A stretch of DNA of 64,000 nt from assembly GCF_002419965.1 (NCBI RefSeq), contig NZ_DIHC01000004.1, positions 23,054-87,053 of the forward strand, given 5' to 3'. A program made the position numbers and the translations under genes. The notes below the pieces were generated by a model. It saw nothing but the letters and a program-made list of their open reading frames with translations, was not told the origin of the DNA and did not search any database. Of this stretch, positions 8,744 to 17,225 are shown one piece after another. Position 1 is the first letter of the stretch. The number at the start of each line of letters is the position of its first letter. Origin of the DNA: Pseudomonas sp. UBA5706. GTDB taxonomy: Bacteria; Pseudomonadota; Gammaproteobacteria; Pseudomonadales; Pseudomonadaceae.

Positions 8744-9280
8744 ATGTCTGACACTTCGAAAACCCCGGATAACGCGACCCGCATGTCGGACGATGAAGCG
8801 CTTGAATTTGCCGAACAGGTCTTCAACTGCGCCCGGGCTGGAGACGCACAGATGCTCGATCGCTTGCTGGAAAAGGGTCTGACTCCCAACTTGCGCAATC
8901 ACAAAGGCGACACGTTGCTGATGTTGGCCAGCTATCACTGTCATCAGGACGCCGTGAAGGTATTGCTCAAGTACAAGGCGGACCCGGAGCTGCGTAACGA
9001 TAATGGCCAGAGCCCGATCGCCGGAGCGGCGTTCAAGGGCGATCTGGACGTGGTGCGCATCCTGGTAGAGGGCGGGGCAGATGTTGAAGGCGCGTCGGCC
9101 GACGGACGCACTGCGCTGATGATGGCGGCGATGTTCAACCGTACTGCGATCGTCGATTACCTCATTTCCAAGGGCGCCAACCCGAATGTTCAAGACGCCA
9201 AGGGCGTGACGCCGCTGATGGCGGCACAAACCATGGGCGCCACTGATACCGCCGAGCAATTGACCCGTTTAGGCGTATAG
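8744..9280 (+). CDS. ankyrin-repeat protein
   Basis: 178 aa with no signal peptide. Four ankyrin units can be read: one starting near NHKGDTLLMLASYHCHQDAV, then NDNGQSPIAGAAFKGDLDVV, ADGRTALMMAAMFNRTAIVD and DAKGVTPLMAAQTMGATDTA. These form a stack for protein-protein contact in the cytoplasm. AGGAGAA seven bases ahead selects the ATG at 8744 over the longer open frame. A strong terminator follows, so the gene is a single transcription unit. Partner unknown. Confidence 0.93.
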   Translation: MSDTSKTPDNATRMSDDEALEFAEQVFNCARAGDAQMLDRLLEKGLTPNLRNHKGDTLLMLASYHCHQDAVKVLLKYKADPELRNDNGQSPIAGAAFKGDLDVVRILVEGGADVEGASADGRTALMMAAMFNRTAIVDYLISKGANPNVQDAKGVTPLMAAQTMGATDTAEQLTRLGV

Positions 9281-9350
9281 CGCTCCAGGTGCACGCACTC
9301 TGGGGCAGTAACGTGCGAGGGTGGTGCCCGGTCGGGCTGTAAGCCATAGA

Positions 9351-9390
9351 GGCGCGAAGGATTTCCGGCTATCCTTCGCGCCTGTTTTTT
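9351..9390 (+). terminator. strong rho-independent terminator
   Basis: GGCGCGAAGGAT at 9351-9362 pairs perfectly with ATCCTTCGCGCC at 9371-9382 (12 bp, 8-base loop), followed by TGTTTTTT. It ends the ankyrin transcript and sits just before the next gene. Confidence 0.92.
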
Positions 9391-9407
9391 CCCCGGATCA
9401 CAACCCC

Positions 9408-9932
9408 ATGAAAGCCTCACTCATCGAATTCATCAGCAAGATCAGCTCCGGCTGCATGAGCGACGAGGAAATCGAACAGATTGCCGACGAAGCTGCACAA
9501 GCCTACTCCGCCCCGGCAATCTTTCTGACTGCCAACCCCGACATCAATTACGACGACAGCTTTCCGATCCCGCTAGGCGAGTGGGTAGTCGTTGGTAGCC
9601 TGCCGGAAACAGTGATGTTTCAGGCCGATAGCTATATGGACCTGTTCGCCGAAATCACGGCTTCGTTCGGGCCGCAGGTGACCTTCAATATCAAGGCCAG
9701 GCAATTGGCCAAGGTCGAGCCGTTGATCGCCTTGAACCGGATCCAGATTCAGCTCGCCAGTATGAACAAGGAAATGGGCGGCTACGTGCTGATGAACCTC
9801 AGCGAGCCGATGGATGACGAATTGCAGACGGTGCTGGTGTATGGAAACGACCAGCAACGGGTGATGGAGTTGGGCGTTGAGCTGGGCATCCTGATCGAGC
9901 CTGCCTTGCAGGCGTTGAAGGCTCAGTCGTAG
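9408..9932 (+). CDS. hypothetical protein
   Basis: 174 aa acidic soluble protein starting MKASLIEFISKISSGCMSDE. I recognise no domain. It has an amphipathic helical start, a strand-rich middle (EWVVVGSLPETVMFQADSYM) and a C-terminal helical end. The ATG at 9408 is the first Met after the terminator. Codon use is like the neighbours. It lies between two terminators, so it is probably monocistronic. No function assigned. Confidence 0.75.
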   Translation: MKASLIEFISKISSGCMSDEEIEQIADEAAQAYSAPAIFLTANPDINYDDSFPIPLGEWVVVGSLPETVMFQADSYMDLFAEITASFGPQVTFNIKARQLAKVEPLIALNRIQIQLASMNKEMGGYVLMNLSEPMDDELQTVLVYGNDQQRVMELGVELGILIEPALQALKAQS

Positions 9933-10083
9933 CAGCCTGGTTTGCTGGCAGCAACGCGTATACGAACGCTAACGCTGGGAAGCCGCGCAGCGTACTGGAG
10001 CGTGCAAATATGCTGCCGGCGACGGAACCCTCTTCAAGCCTTGCCACTCCTAACTGGGCAAGCCTTCAATAAGGAGCGACACC

Positions 10084-10275
10084 ATGGGTTCCACCTTTAA
10101 TGGTCTGGTTGGACTGATCATTCTGGCCCTCGATATCTGGGCCATCATTAACGTCTTGAAGAGCGGTGCCGAAACCGGGATGAAGATCCTTTGGGTGCTG
10201 CTGATCGTATTGCTGCCTGTTCTGGGCTTGATCATTTGGGCCATCGCCGGTCCGCGAGGCAACGTCCGTATCTGA
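10084..10275 (+). CDS. small membrane protein with PLDc_N-type domain
   Basis: 63 aa with two hydrophobic segments (LVGLIILALDIWAIINVL and ILWVLLIVLLPVLGLIIWAI) and a short basic tail GPRGNVRI. This matches the PLDc_N module found at the N-terminus of cardiolipin synthases and as stand-alone small inner-membrane proteins. The ribosome site AAGGAG lies about 8 bases before the ATG. Role unknown; such proteins are often stress-induced. Confidence 0.88.
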   Translation: MGSTFNGLVGLIILALDIWAIINVLKSGAETGMKILWVLLIVLLPVLGLIIWAIAGPRGNVRI

Positions 10276-10298
10276 ACCATCGGCTGCACGACCATAAG

Positions 10299-10332
10299 CG
10301 CCTGATTGGCTTGCCGCCCATCAGGCGTTTTT
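10299..10332 (+). terminator. rho-independent terminator
   Basis: CGCCTGAT at 10299-10306 pairs with ATCAGGCG at 10320-10327 (inner GGC/GCC extends it), followed by TTTTT. It ends the small membrane-protein transcript. Confidence 0.88.
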
Positions 10333-10400
10333 CATGGTGCGCATGCACGCGTATAGGCAAGGCTGCGGGGGCCTGCCTGCCTTCGCGAGACGTTGGCCAT

Positions 10401-10515
10401 ATGTCACGTTTACGTAACTTAGTAGCGCAGATGTTATCTCTGCATAACTTTTTATTGCGAAGCATGAATGTCACGTATAAATTCCATCTTCTATTGAATG
10501 TTATGCAGGTATAAC
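10401..10515. promoter_or_regulatory. hipBA promoter with a duplicated operator unit
   Basis: Two copies of the inverted repeat GTTAT-N6-ATAAC lie at 10433-10448 and 10500-10515, the second touching the hipB ATG. Each is preceded at the same distance by ATGTCACGT (10401 and 10468). The units are therefore 67 bases apart and in register. An 8-bp palindrome TTACGTAA at 10410-10417 is present in the first unit only. HipB proteins bind paired inverted repeats and autorepress their operon, so these are the likely operators. Confidence 0.75.
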
Positions 10516-10770
10516 ATGGTGGACGCCCTTCTACTGATCGAAAGGTTCGGCAAGCAGATCGCCGATATGCGCAAGACTCGCGGTTTGACATTGATACAGT
10601 TGGCTGCTCAATCGGGCCTTACCCGGCAAAAGCTCGCAGAAATCGAGAAGGGTAGCCCGAGCGTCTCGATGAATTTCTACGCCAGGGCGCTGGCTGCGCT
10701 GGACGTCGAAATCAAGGTGGTGCCTGCCAGGCGACCTGCCTTTGAAGAACTGCGGGAAGTCTTCAAATGA
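10516..10770 (+). CDS. hipB: HipB-type antitoxin, XRE helix-turn-helix
   Basis: 84 aa. The helix-turn-helix is FGKQIADMRKTRGLTLIQLA then SGLTRQKLAEIEKGSPSVSM, followed by a short C-terminal segment. It is expected to bind the operator as a dimer, hold HipA inactive and repress the operon. The ATG at 10516 directly follows the second operator repeat; an in-frame ATG at 10498 lies inside that repeat. The stop overlaps the hipA start (ATGA), indicating translational coupling. Confidence 0.92.
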   Translation: MVDALLLIERFGKQIADMRKTRGLTLIQLAAQSGLTRQKLAEIEKGSPSVSMNFYARALAALDVEIKVVPARRPAFEELREVFK

Positions 10771-11981
10771 CGCCTCTGGATCGTGTACGCATCCTTACAC
10801 CCCAAGGAGAAAGCGGTGAGCTGTCGGCGAACGAGTCCGGTGATTACCTTTTCCGCTACGGCCTTGATGCGAATCCTCAATCGCAGATCAGCCTGACCAT
10901 GCCGCTGCGCGATCCGGCCTATCACGCCAGAAGCCTGCATCCGGTGTTTCAGATGAATCTGCCGGAAGGTTATGTCCTTGAGCAATTGCGCAACCGGCTC
11001 GCCAAAACTACCCCGCTGAACCCGATGCTGTTAATGGCACTGACCGGAAGCGGTTCGCCCGTCGGACGCGTGGCGGTCCAGTCCGCAAGGATCGATGAAC
11101 TGCTGGGCGGCGAGCCTCACCGAACAGGCCGCAGCCTGGCGCAGATCCTCAGTTGGGACGGCGCGCACGATCTGTTTGCCGAACTGGTGGACCGCTACAT
11201 TCTGCGCACGGGTATTTCCGGCGTTCAGCCCAAGGTTATCGTGCCCGAAGCCGCTTTTACCGCCGATCCCAAGGCCACGTTGCTAATGCCCGAACTGATC
11301 GTAAAGTCTGGACGCGCCGATTTTCCGGGTCTTGCGATCAATGAGTATATTTGCATGGACGCAGCACGCAGGGCGGGTATGCCGGTCCCCGATTTTTATC
11401 TTTCCGATGATCGTCAGTTATTCGTCATGCGCCGCTTCGACCGCGAGCCTGATCAACGCCCGATCGGCTTCGAGGACATGGCGGTATTGATGGGGTTGGG
11501 GACCGAGCAGAAGTACGATTCAGCTTACGAAAAGATCGCGCGTGCCATCGGGCTGTTCTGTGCCCCGGGGCATATTGCAACGTCGCTGCAGCAGTTCTTT
11601 GACATCGTGGCCCTGAGCTGCATGGTCGGGAACGGCGATGCCCATTTGAAAAACTTCGGGCTGCTCTACCGCGATCCGCTGGGGAACGATGCGCACCTCG
11701 CCCCGGCCTACGACATCGTCAACACCACGGCCTATATTGAAGAGGACTCCTTGGCCCTGACGCTCGCCGGGTCGAAGAGCCTGTTCGGGTCGCGGCTGGG
11801 CATCCTTGAGTTGGCGAGCGCGTGCAACATCCGCAAGCCTGTGCCTCGCCTGGAGCGGCTGATCGACGCCGTATACCAGTCGCTAAAGGCCAACGCGCAC
11901 TTGGCTGATCAGGCACCGAAGGTTTTCGCGGCGATCGACTATGCCGTCGGCCTGTACGCCCAGACCTTCACCCGCCCGTAG
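10767..11981 (+). CDS. hipA: HipA-type serine/threonine kinase toxin
   Basis: 404 aa. N-terminal HipA-specific domain (VRILTPQGESGELSANESGD), then the kinase core. The Gly-rich loop reads GISGVQPK (149-156), the catalytic motif GNGDAHLKNFG (Asp291) and the metal-binding motif AYDIVNT (Asp316). HipA kinases phosphorylate glutamyl-tRNA synthetase or other tRNA synthetases and cause growth arrest. In E. coli HipA the loop carries the autophosphorylated Ser150; here that place is Gly149, preceded by Thr148 and followed by Ser151. Kinase residues are intact, so an active toxin is likely. Confidence 0.93.
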   Translation: MTPLDRVRILTPQGESGELSANESGDYLFRYGLDANPQSQISLTMPLRDPAYHARSLHPVFQMNLPEGYVLEQLRNRLAKTTPLNPMLLMALTGSGSPVGRVAVQSARIDELLGGEPHRTGRSLAQILSWDGAHDLFAELVDRYILRTGISGVQPKVIVPEAAFTADPKATLLMPELIVKSGRADFPGLAINEYICMDAARRAGMPVPDFYLSDDRQLFVMRRFDREPDQRPIGFEDMAVLMGLGTEQKYDSAYEKIARAIGLFCAPGHIATSLQQFFDIVALSCMVGNGDAHLKNFGLLYRDPLGNDAHLAPAYDIVNTTAYIEEDSLALTLAGSKSLFGSRLGILELASACNIRKPVPRLERLIDAVYQSLKANAHLADQAPKVFAAIDYAVGLYAQTFTRP

Positions 11982-12250
11982 GTGCAACAGGCTTTGTAAG
12001 AAAATATGAGCAGCCCGGAAAAACAACGGAATTTTCACTGTTTTTCAGGAAAATCCGCAGTATTTCAGCTCGCAGGTCGAGCCGATCTTGCGCCGTTGCA
12101 CGACGTCTCTCATGAAGATTGAGCCGCATCGGTGGTAAACACCGGGCGATCACGTAATATTTGCCCCCCGCGACCCGCACCATCTTTCAGATGCCACCGG
12201 GCGCACAGGCTTTTCGAACTTAAACCTGAATCCAACGGATCCTACAACAC

Positions 12251-14320
12251 ATGGCCAAACCGGACGCCCCGGCGCGCGCGCCGCTACCTACCGTCAAATC
12301 GCACCTGGCTTATACGCTGCTCAGCGGGCTGGCGCTGATGGTTCTGTACACCCTGCTGCGCGTAGCTCTGCTGGTATACAACCGTGAAGGGATCGGCGCC
12401 ACGCCGGCCTCGACGTTCATCGAGGCATTCGGCAACGGCCTGCGTTTCGACTTGCGGCTGGTGGTCTACATCCTGATCCCGTTGCTGCTGGCGCTGTTCA
12501 GCGCCCGATTGTTGGCCGCTCGCGGCGTGTTTCGGGTCTGGTTGACGCTGGTCGCCAGCCTGACCACGTTCTTCGGCCTGATGGAAATGGATTTCTACCG
12601 CGAATTCCACCAGCGCCTCAACGGGCTGGTCTTCCAGTACGTCAAGGAAGACCCGAAAACCGTATTGAGCATGATCTGGTACGGCTATCCTGTGGTGCGT
12701 TATCTGCTGGCATGGGCCTTGCTGACCTGGCTGCTGAGTCTGGTCTTCAAGGGCATCGACCGCCTGACCCGTGCCCGTGGCGGCCTCAATATCGGCAGTT
12801 CCAGCAACCGCGCCATTGCGCCGTGGTACACCCGCATCGCCGTATTCGTTCTGTGTCTGGCGGTCGCGGTGATTGCTGCTCGTGGCACGTTGCGCCAGGG
12901 CCCGCCATTGCGCTGGGGTGACGCCTACACCACCGAATCGAATTTCGCCAACACATTGGGCCTCAACGGCACGCTGACCCTGATCGCTGCTGCCAAGAGC
13001 CGGCTGTCCGAAGACCGTGACAACATCTGGAAGGCCACGCTGCCACAGCCTGAAGCCCAACAGACTGTGCGCGACATGCTGCTGACCGCCAACGACAAAC
13101 TCGTGGATCCTGCTAGCGCAGCCGTGCGCCGCGATTTCACCCCGCCTGAGAGCAACACGCTGCCCATCAAGAACGTTGTGGTGATCCTGATGGAGAGCTT
13201 CGCCGGCCACTCGGTCGGTGCGCTTGGCGATGAGTCAAACATTACTCCGTACTTCGACAAACTGTCGGAAGAGGGCCTGTTGTTCGACCACTTTTTCTCC
13301 AACGGAACGCACACCCACCAGGGTATGTTCGCCACCATGGCCTGCTTCCCGAATTTGCCGGGTTTCGAATACCTCATGCAGACCCCGGAAGGCAGCCACA
13401 AGCTGTCTGGCTTGCCGCAGCTGTTGAGCGCGCGCAAGTATGATGATGTGTATGTCTACAACGGTGATTTTGCCTGGGACAACCAATCAGGGTTCTTCAG
13501 CAACCAAGGCATGACCAACTTCATCGGCCGTAACGACTTCGTCGATCCAGTGTTCTCCGATCCGACGTGGGGCGTGTCCGACCAGGACATGTTCGATCGG
13601 GGCGCCGAGGAACTCAAAGCCCGTCAAGCCAAGGGCAAGCCGTTCTACGCTCTGCTACAGACCTTGTCCAACCACACGCCATACGCATTGCCGGCCAACC
13701 TGCCGGTAGAGCGCGTGACCGGGCACGGTACGCTGGACGAGCACCTGACGGCGATGCGTTATTCCGATTGGGCGCTGGGTCAGTTCTTCGAGAAGGCGAA
13801 AAAAGAGCCTTACTACAAGGACACGCTCTTCATCGTGGTCGGTGACCATGGTTTCGGGAACAACGAGCAGATCACTGAAATGGACCTGGGCCGCTTCAAT
13901 GTGCCGATGCTGATGATTGCACCAGGCCTGCAGGACAAGTTTGGCAAGCGCAGCAGCATCGTCGGTACCCAGATCGACATCGTGCCGACCATCATGGGCC
14001 GTCTGGGGGGCCAGACCGTGCATCAATGCTGGGGTCGTGACCTGCTGAACCTGCCCGCCGGAGACCTGGGCTTCGGCGTGATCAAGCCTTCGGGGAGCGA
14101 ACAGACCGTCGCACTGGTGACCGGTAACCGCATCCTGATCGAACCAAAGGAAATGGAACCCAAGGTGTACAGCTACGAGCTGGGTACCAAACCGCATGCC
14201 GAAGTGATGCAGAATGCGCCGGACGTCGCTGAGTTGCGCAAGAAGCTAGACAGCTTCCTGCAGACCGCGACCAAGAGCCTGCTGGACAACACGGCCGGCG
14301 TTAAAGACGCCAAGCCGTAA
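12251..14320 (+). CDS. LTA-synthase-family phosphoglycerol transferase-like membrane sulfatase
   Basis: 689 aa. Four or five transmembrane segments in the first 230 residues, then a periplasmic alkaline-phosphatase-superfamily domain. The metal-binding Glu is in VVVILMESFAGHS, the catalytic Thr region is FFSNGTHTHQGMFATMAC, and the Asp-His pair is in IVVGDHGFGNN. The layout is that of LtaS/OpgB enzymes, which transfer phosphoglycerol to a glycan. In Gram-negatives the acceptor may be periplasmic glucan or another envelope glycan. It is monocistronic with its own terminator. Confidence 0.93.
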   Translation: MAKPDAPARAPLPTVKSHLAYTLLSGLALMVLYTLLRVALLVYNREGIGATPASTFIEAFGNGLRFDLRLVVYILIPLLLALFSARLLAARGVFRVWLTLVASLTTFFGLMEMDFYREFHQRLNGLVFQYVKEDPKTVLSMIWYGYPVVRYLLAWALLTWLLSLVFKGIDRLTRARGGLNIGSSSNRAIAPWYTRIAVFVLCLAVAVIAARGTLRQGPPLRWGDAYTTESNFANTLGLNGTLTLIAAAKSRLSEDRDNIWKATLPQPEAQQTVRDMLLTANDKLVDPASAAVRRDFTPPESNTLPIKNVVVILMESFAGHSVGALGDESNITPYFDKLSEEGLLFDHFFSNGTHTHQGMFATMACFPNLPGFEYLMQTPEGSHKLSGLPQLLSARKYDDVYVYNGDFAWDNQSGFFSNQGMTNFIGRNDFVDPVFSDPTWGVSDQDMFDRGAEELKARQAKGKPFYALLQTLSNHTPYALPANLPVERVTGHGTLDEHLTAMRYSDWALGQFFEKAKKEPYYKDTLFIVVGDHGFGNNEQITEMDLGRFNVPMLMIAPGLQDKFGKRSSIVGTQIDIVPTIMGRLGGQTVHQCWGRDLLNLPAGDLGFGVIKPSGSEQTVALVTGNRILIEPKEMEPKVYSYELGTKPHAEVMQNAPDVAELRKKLDSFLQTATKSLLDNTAGVKDAKP

Positions 14321-14335
14321 GCTGCATGCTGTTTT

Positions 14336-14366
14336 AAAAAAGAGGCCCTCGTGGCCTCTTTTTTTT
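14336..14366 (+). terminator. strong rho-independent terminator
   Basis: AAAAAAGAGGCC pairs perfectly with GGCCTCTTTTTT around a 5-base loop (12-bp stem), with two more T after it. It can act in both directions. Confidence 0.95.
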
Positions 14367-14469
14367 GCGCCAAAACAGCGTCGACTCCCATTAGAAACGT
14401 TGAACGAATGCCAAAAAAACGCAGTCCGATTTTGGTAGGCCGGCGTGCGGCCTGACTGAGGAGACATTG

Positions 14470-14706
14470 ATGAAAGTCTGGACTATTTCGTTTCAGGATA
14501 AAGATGGCGTGCAGCAGACCCACGATCTTGAAGCCGAGCAGCGTCCCAGTGACGAGGAGGCCGCCCAGCACCTGCGTCACGCCCTGTTTCCGGTCACCGA
14601 GGACCTGGATCTGAACGATCTGGACGGGCGAACGGCCGATCCCACCGTTAAGACGCTCAAAGAGCAAAACGCGGTGCAGATCATTTCCATCGTGCAAGCC
14701 CCGTGA
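14470..14706 (+). CDS. hypothetical small protein
   Basis: 78 aa, acidic, starting MKVWTISFQDKDGVQQTHDL; not recognised. GAGGAGA before the ATG at 14470 gives a convincing start. The sequence alternates strand-like and helical parts (EEAAQHLRHALFP; VQIISIVQAP) and suggests a compact soluble fold. About 250 bases separate it from rraB. Confidence 0.75.
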   Translation: MKVWTISFQDKDGVQQTHDLEAEQRPSDEEAAQHLRHALFPVTEDLDLNDLDGRTADPTVKTLKEQNAVQIISIVQAP

Positions 14707-14959
14707 AACAGCGCGTGCAATCAGCGCCAGTTGCCAATTGGCAACGTGCCAGTAATGGGCGTAATCTCCAAGCGAGGCCGGTGAAGCATCCACCTGAGCC
14801 CGCTCATGTACGGATGCCTGATTTGTAAAAGCAGCATCGGCCTTCTCAGCGACATGCTTGAGTCCCGGGTGGCGGATGATCCGCCGCTCGACCCCTCTGT
14901 ACCGGAGGGCGTTTCGGGATCGTTGAAACTCTATCTATCGTTGCATAGGAGGACGTTTC

Positions 14960-15298
14960 ATGAGCACGACCTATCAGGAAGACATCAGCAGTCACGTACT
15001 GCGCCGCATGAAAGAAGGCGGTTTCGACTTCGCAAGCATCCACCCCATCGAGTTCTACGCAGTCTTCCCGGATGAGGAGCGGGCGCGTCAGGCAGCGGAA
15101 AAATTTCGTGGTGAATCTCTTAACACTCAGCTCAACGCCCGTGAGGACGGCGCGTGGCATCTGCAATTGAGCAAATTGATGTACGCCACCTACGATGGCA
15201 TTGGCGACTTCGAACAGGATTTCCAGACCGCCATCCTTGGCTTCGACGGCGAGGTTGAGGGGTGGGGGGTCAAACAGGAGATCAAGCGGCTTCACTGA
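14960..15298 (+). CDS. rraB: ribonuclease E inhibitor RraB family protein
   Basis: 112 aa. The pattern DISSHVLRRMKEGGFDFASI, IEFYAVFPDEERARQAAEKF and the C-terminal GFDGEVEGWGVKQE fit the RraB/DUF695-like fold, which binds RNase E and changes RNA decay in E. coli. Pseudomonas members are shorter than E. coli RraB, so the regulatory role is inferred. AGGAGGA lies before the ATG and a terminator follows directly. Confidence 0.82.
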   Translation: MSTTYQEDISSHVLRRMKEGGFDFASIHPIEFYAVFPDEERARQAAEKFRGESLNTQLNAREDGAWHLQLSKLMYATYDGIGDFEQDFQTAILGFDGEVEGWGVKQEIKRLH

Positions 15299-15319
15299 TC
15301 ATGATTGCATCTGCCATGA

Positions 15320-15346
15320 CGCCCGGCCTCGCTGCCGGGCGTTTTC
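15320..15346 (+). terminator. rho-independent terminator of rraB
   Basis: CGCCCGGC at 15320-15327 pairs perfectly with GCCGGGCG at 15334-15341 (6-base loop), followed by TTTTC. Confidence 0.85.
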
Positions 15347-15458
15347 ATGAAAGTTAGCCCGCAGGGCTTAACGGCAGCAATGCGATCTGCCCGCTGCCGG
15401 GATGACCTTGCGTCCTCAAGACTCGCGCAGAACTGCGCGGGACAGCCAAAAGCCGAGC

Positions 15459-15485
15459 AAAAAAAAGCCGCTTCATGTGAGCGGC
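15459..15485 (-). terminator. leftward terminator-like hairpin without an obvious gene
   Basis: On the complement strand GCCGCT, a 7-base loop and AGCGGC are followed by eight T (15466 down to 15459). The classical form is good, but no leftward gene lies within 300 bases to its right. The rest of 15347-15803 holds no gene I recognise. It may end a small RNA or an antisense transcript. Confidence 0.6.
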
Positions 15486-15803
15486 CTAAAGGGAATTTCG
15501 TGAACAAGTCCGGTGACGCATCCAGGGTCGCTTAGGGAGTCGAAGCCAGCCTGGTTTGCGTCGATGGGGCGATTATCGGCAAACACTGCCTGGTCGGGAA
15601 ATCAACTCTCGCTATGCCGCCGATAGATTTTCCAGCGATGCAACGCTTCTCTTTGAAGCGCGTGAGAAACGCTGGAGGCGCATCTTGCACAGGAACGGTG
15701 CGTGATCAACTGTCCGCTTAATCAAGCAGTTGATTTTCAAGCGTTTATGCCACTGGCACGAGCCTTGCGAAGCCATGGTGTCCATGGTGACAAGGAGTAC
15801 GGC

Positions 15804-17213
15804 ATGATCCGCACCTTTTATGATGAAATGTACGAGGCGGGAGGGGCTGTCCGCCCACATTATCGGGAATTTGCCCGTTGGCTGGGCGAGGCGCCACCTG
15901 AGTTGCTGGCTCAGCGTCGGCGTGAGGCCGACCTTCTGTTTCATCGTGCCGGGATTACCTTCACCTTGTACGGTGACGAGCAGGGCACCGAGCGTCTGAT
16001 CCCTTTCGATACGATCCCACGCAGCATCCCCGCCAGTGAGTGGCGCGTGGTCGAGCGCGGCTGCATTCAGCGCGTCAAGGCCTTGAACATGTTCCTGGCC
16101 GACCTCTACCACGATCAGCGCATCATCAAGGCCGGGATTCTCCCCGCCGAACAGGTGCTGGCCAACGAGCAATACCAACTGGCGATGCAGGGGTTGAATC
16201 TTCACCGCGACCTGTATTCACACATTTCCGGGGTCGATCTTGTTCGCGATGGCGACGGCACCTATTACGTCCTCGAAGACAACCTGCGTACGCCAAGCGG
16301 CGTGAGCTATATGCTCGAAGACCGCAAGATGATGATGCGCCTGTTTCCCGAACTGTTCGCCGCGCAACGGATTGCCCCGGTCGATCACTATCCGAATCTG
16401 TTGCTCGACACCCTGAAAAGCTCCAGCCCCCTGGATAACCCCAGCGTGGTGGTCCTTACGCCTGGCCGCTTCAACAGTGCGTTTTTCGAACACGCGTTTC
16501 TGGCTCGGGAAATGGGCGTCGAACTGGTCGAAGGGGCTGATCTGTTCGTACGCGACGACCGGGTGTTCATGCGCACCACCGATGGCCCGAAAGCGGTGGA
16601 CGTCATTTATCGTCGCCTGGACGATGCCTTCCTCGATCCGCTGGCGTTCAACCCCGACTCGATGCTCGGCGTTCCGGGCCTGCTAGCGTCTTACCGCTCA
16701 GGCAATGTGGTACTGGCCAATGCTATCGGTACCGGTGTCGCCGACGACAAATCGGTGTACCCGTTCGTGACCGACATGATCCGCTTCTACCTCGATGAGG
16801 AGCCGATCCTGAAGAACGTGCCAACCTGGCAGTGTCGCAAGCCCGAGGAACTGTCCCATGTGCTGGCCAACCTTGGCGAACTGGTGGTCAAGGAGACCCA
16901 AGGCTCCGGCGGCTACGGCATGCTGGTGGGCCCGGCGGCGACGGCAGCGGAAATCGAAGCCTTTCGTGCTCGACTCAAAGCCAAGCCGCACGCGTACATC
17001 GCTCAACCCACCTTGTCTTTATCGACCTGTCCGACGTTCGTCGAAAACGGCATCGCCCCACGGCACATCGATCTGCGCCCGTTCGTTTTGTCTGGCCGCG
17101 AAACCCGCGTGGTGCCCGGCGGACTGACCCGGGTCGCCCTGCGCGAAGGGTCGCTGGTGGTCAACTCGTCGCAGGGTGGCGGAACCAAGGATACCTGGGT
17201 GGTCGAGGATTAA
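15804..17213 (+). CDS. circularly permuted ATP-grasp protein (COG2308)
   Basis: 469 aa, starting MIRTFYDEMYEAGGAVRPHY; AAGGAG six bases before the ATG at 15804 selects this start. Motifs include YVLEDNLRTPSGVSYMLEDR, VLTPGRFNSAFFEHAFLA, LGVPGLLASYRSGNVVLANA, VVKETQGSGGYGMLVGP and the ending SQGGGTKDTWVVED. These define the DUF404/DUF407 circularly permuted ATP-grasp group, predicted to ligate amino acids or peptides using ATP. It is the first gene of a three-gene operon with alpha-E and transglutaminase proteins. Confidence 0.95.
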   Translation: MIRTFYDEMYEAGGAVRPHYREFARWLGEAPPELLAQRRREADLLFHRAGITFTLYGDEQGTERLIPFDTIPRSIPASEWRVVERGCIQRVKALNMFLADLYHDQRIIKAGILPAEQVLANEQYQLAMQGLNLHRDLYSHISGVDLVRDGDGTYYVLEDNLRTPSGVSYMLEDRKMMMRLFPELFAAQRIAPVDHYPNLLLDTLKSSSPLDNPSVVVLTPGRFNSAFFEHAFLAREMGVELVEGADLFVRDDRVFMRTTDGPKAVDVIYRRLDDAFLDPLAFNPDSMLGVPGLLASYRSGNVVLANAIGTGVADDKSVYPFVTDMIRFYLDEEPILKNVPTWQCRKPEELSHVLANLGELVVKETQGSGGYGMLVGPAATAAEIEAFRARLKAKPHAYIAQPTLSLSTCPTFVENGIAPRHIDLRPFVLSGRETRVVPGGLTRVALREGSLVVNSSQGGGTKDTWVVED

Positions 17214-17225
17214 GGATGCCTGCCA

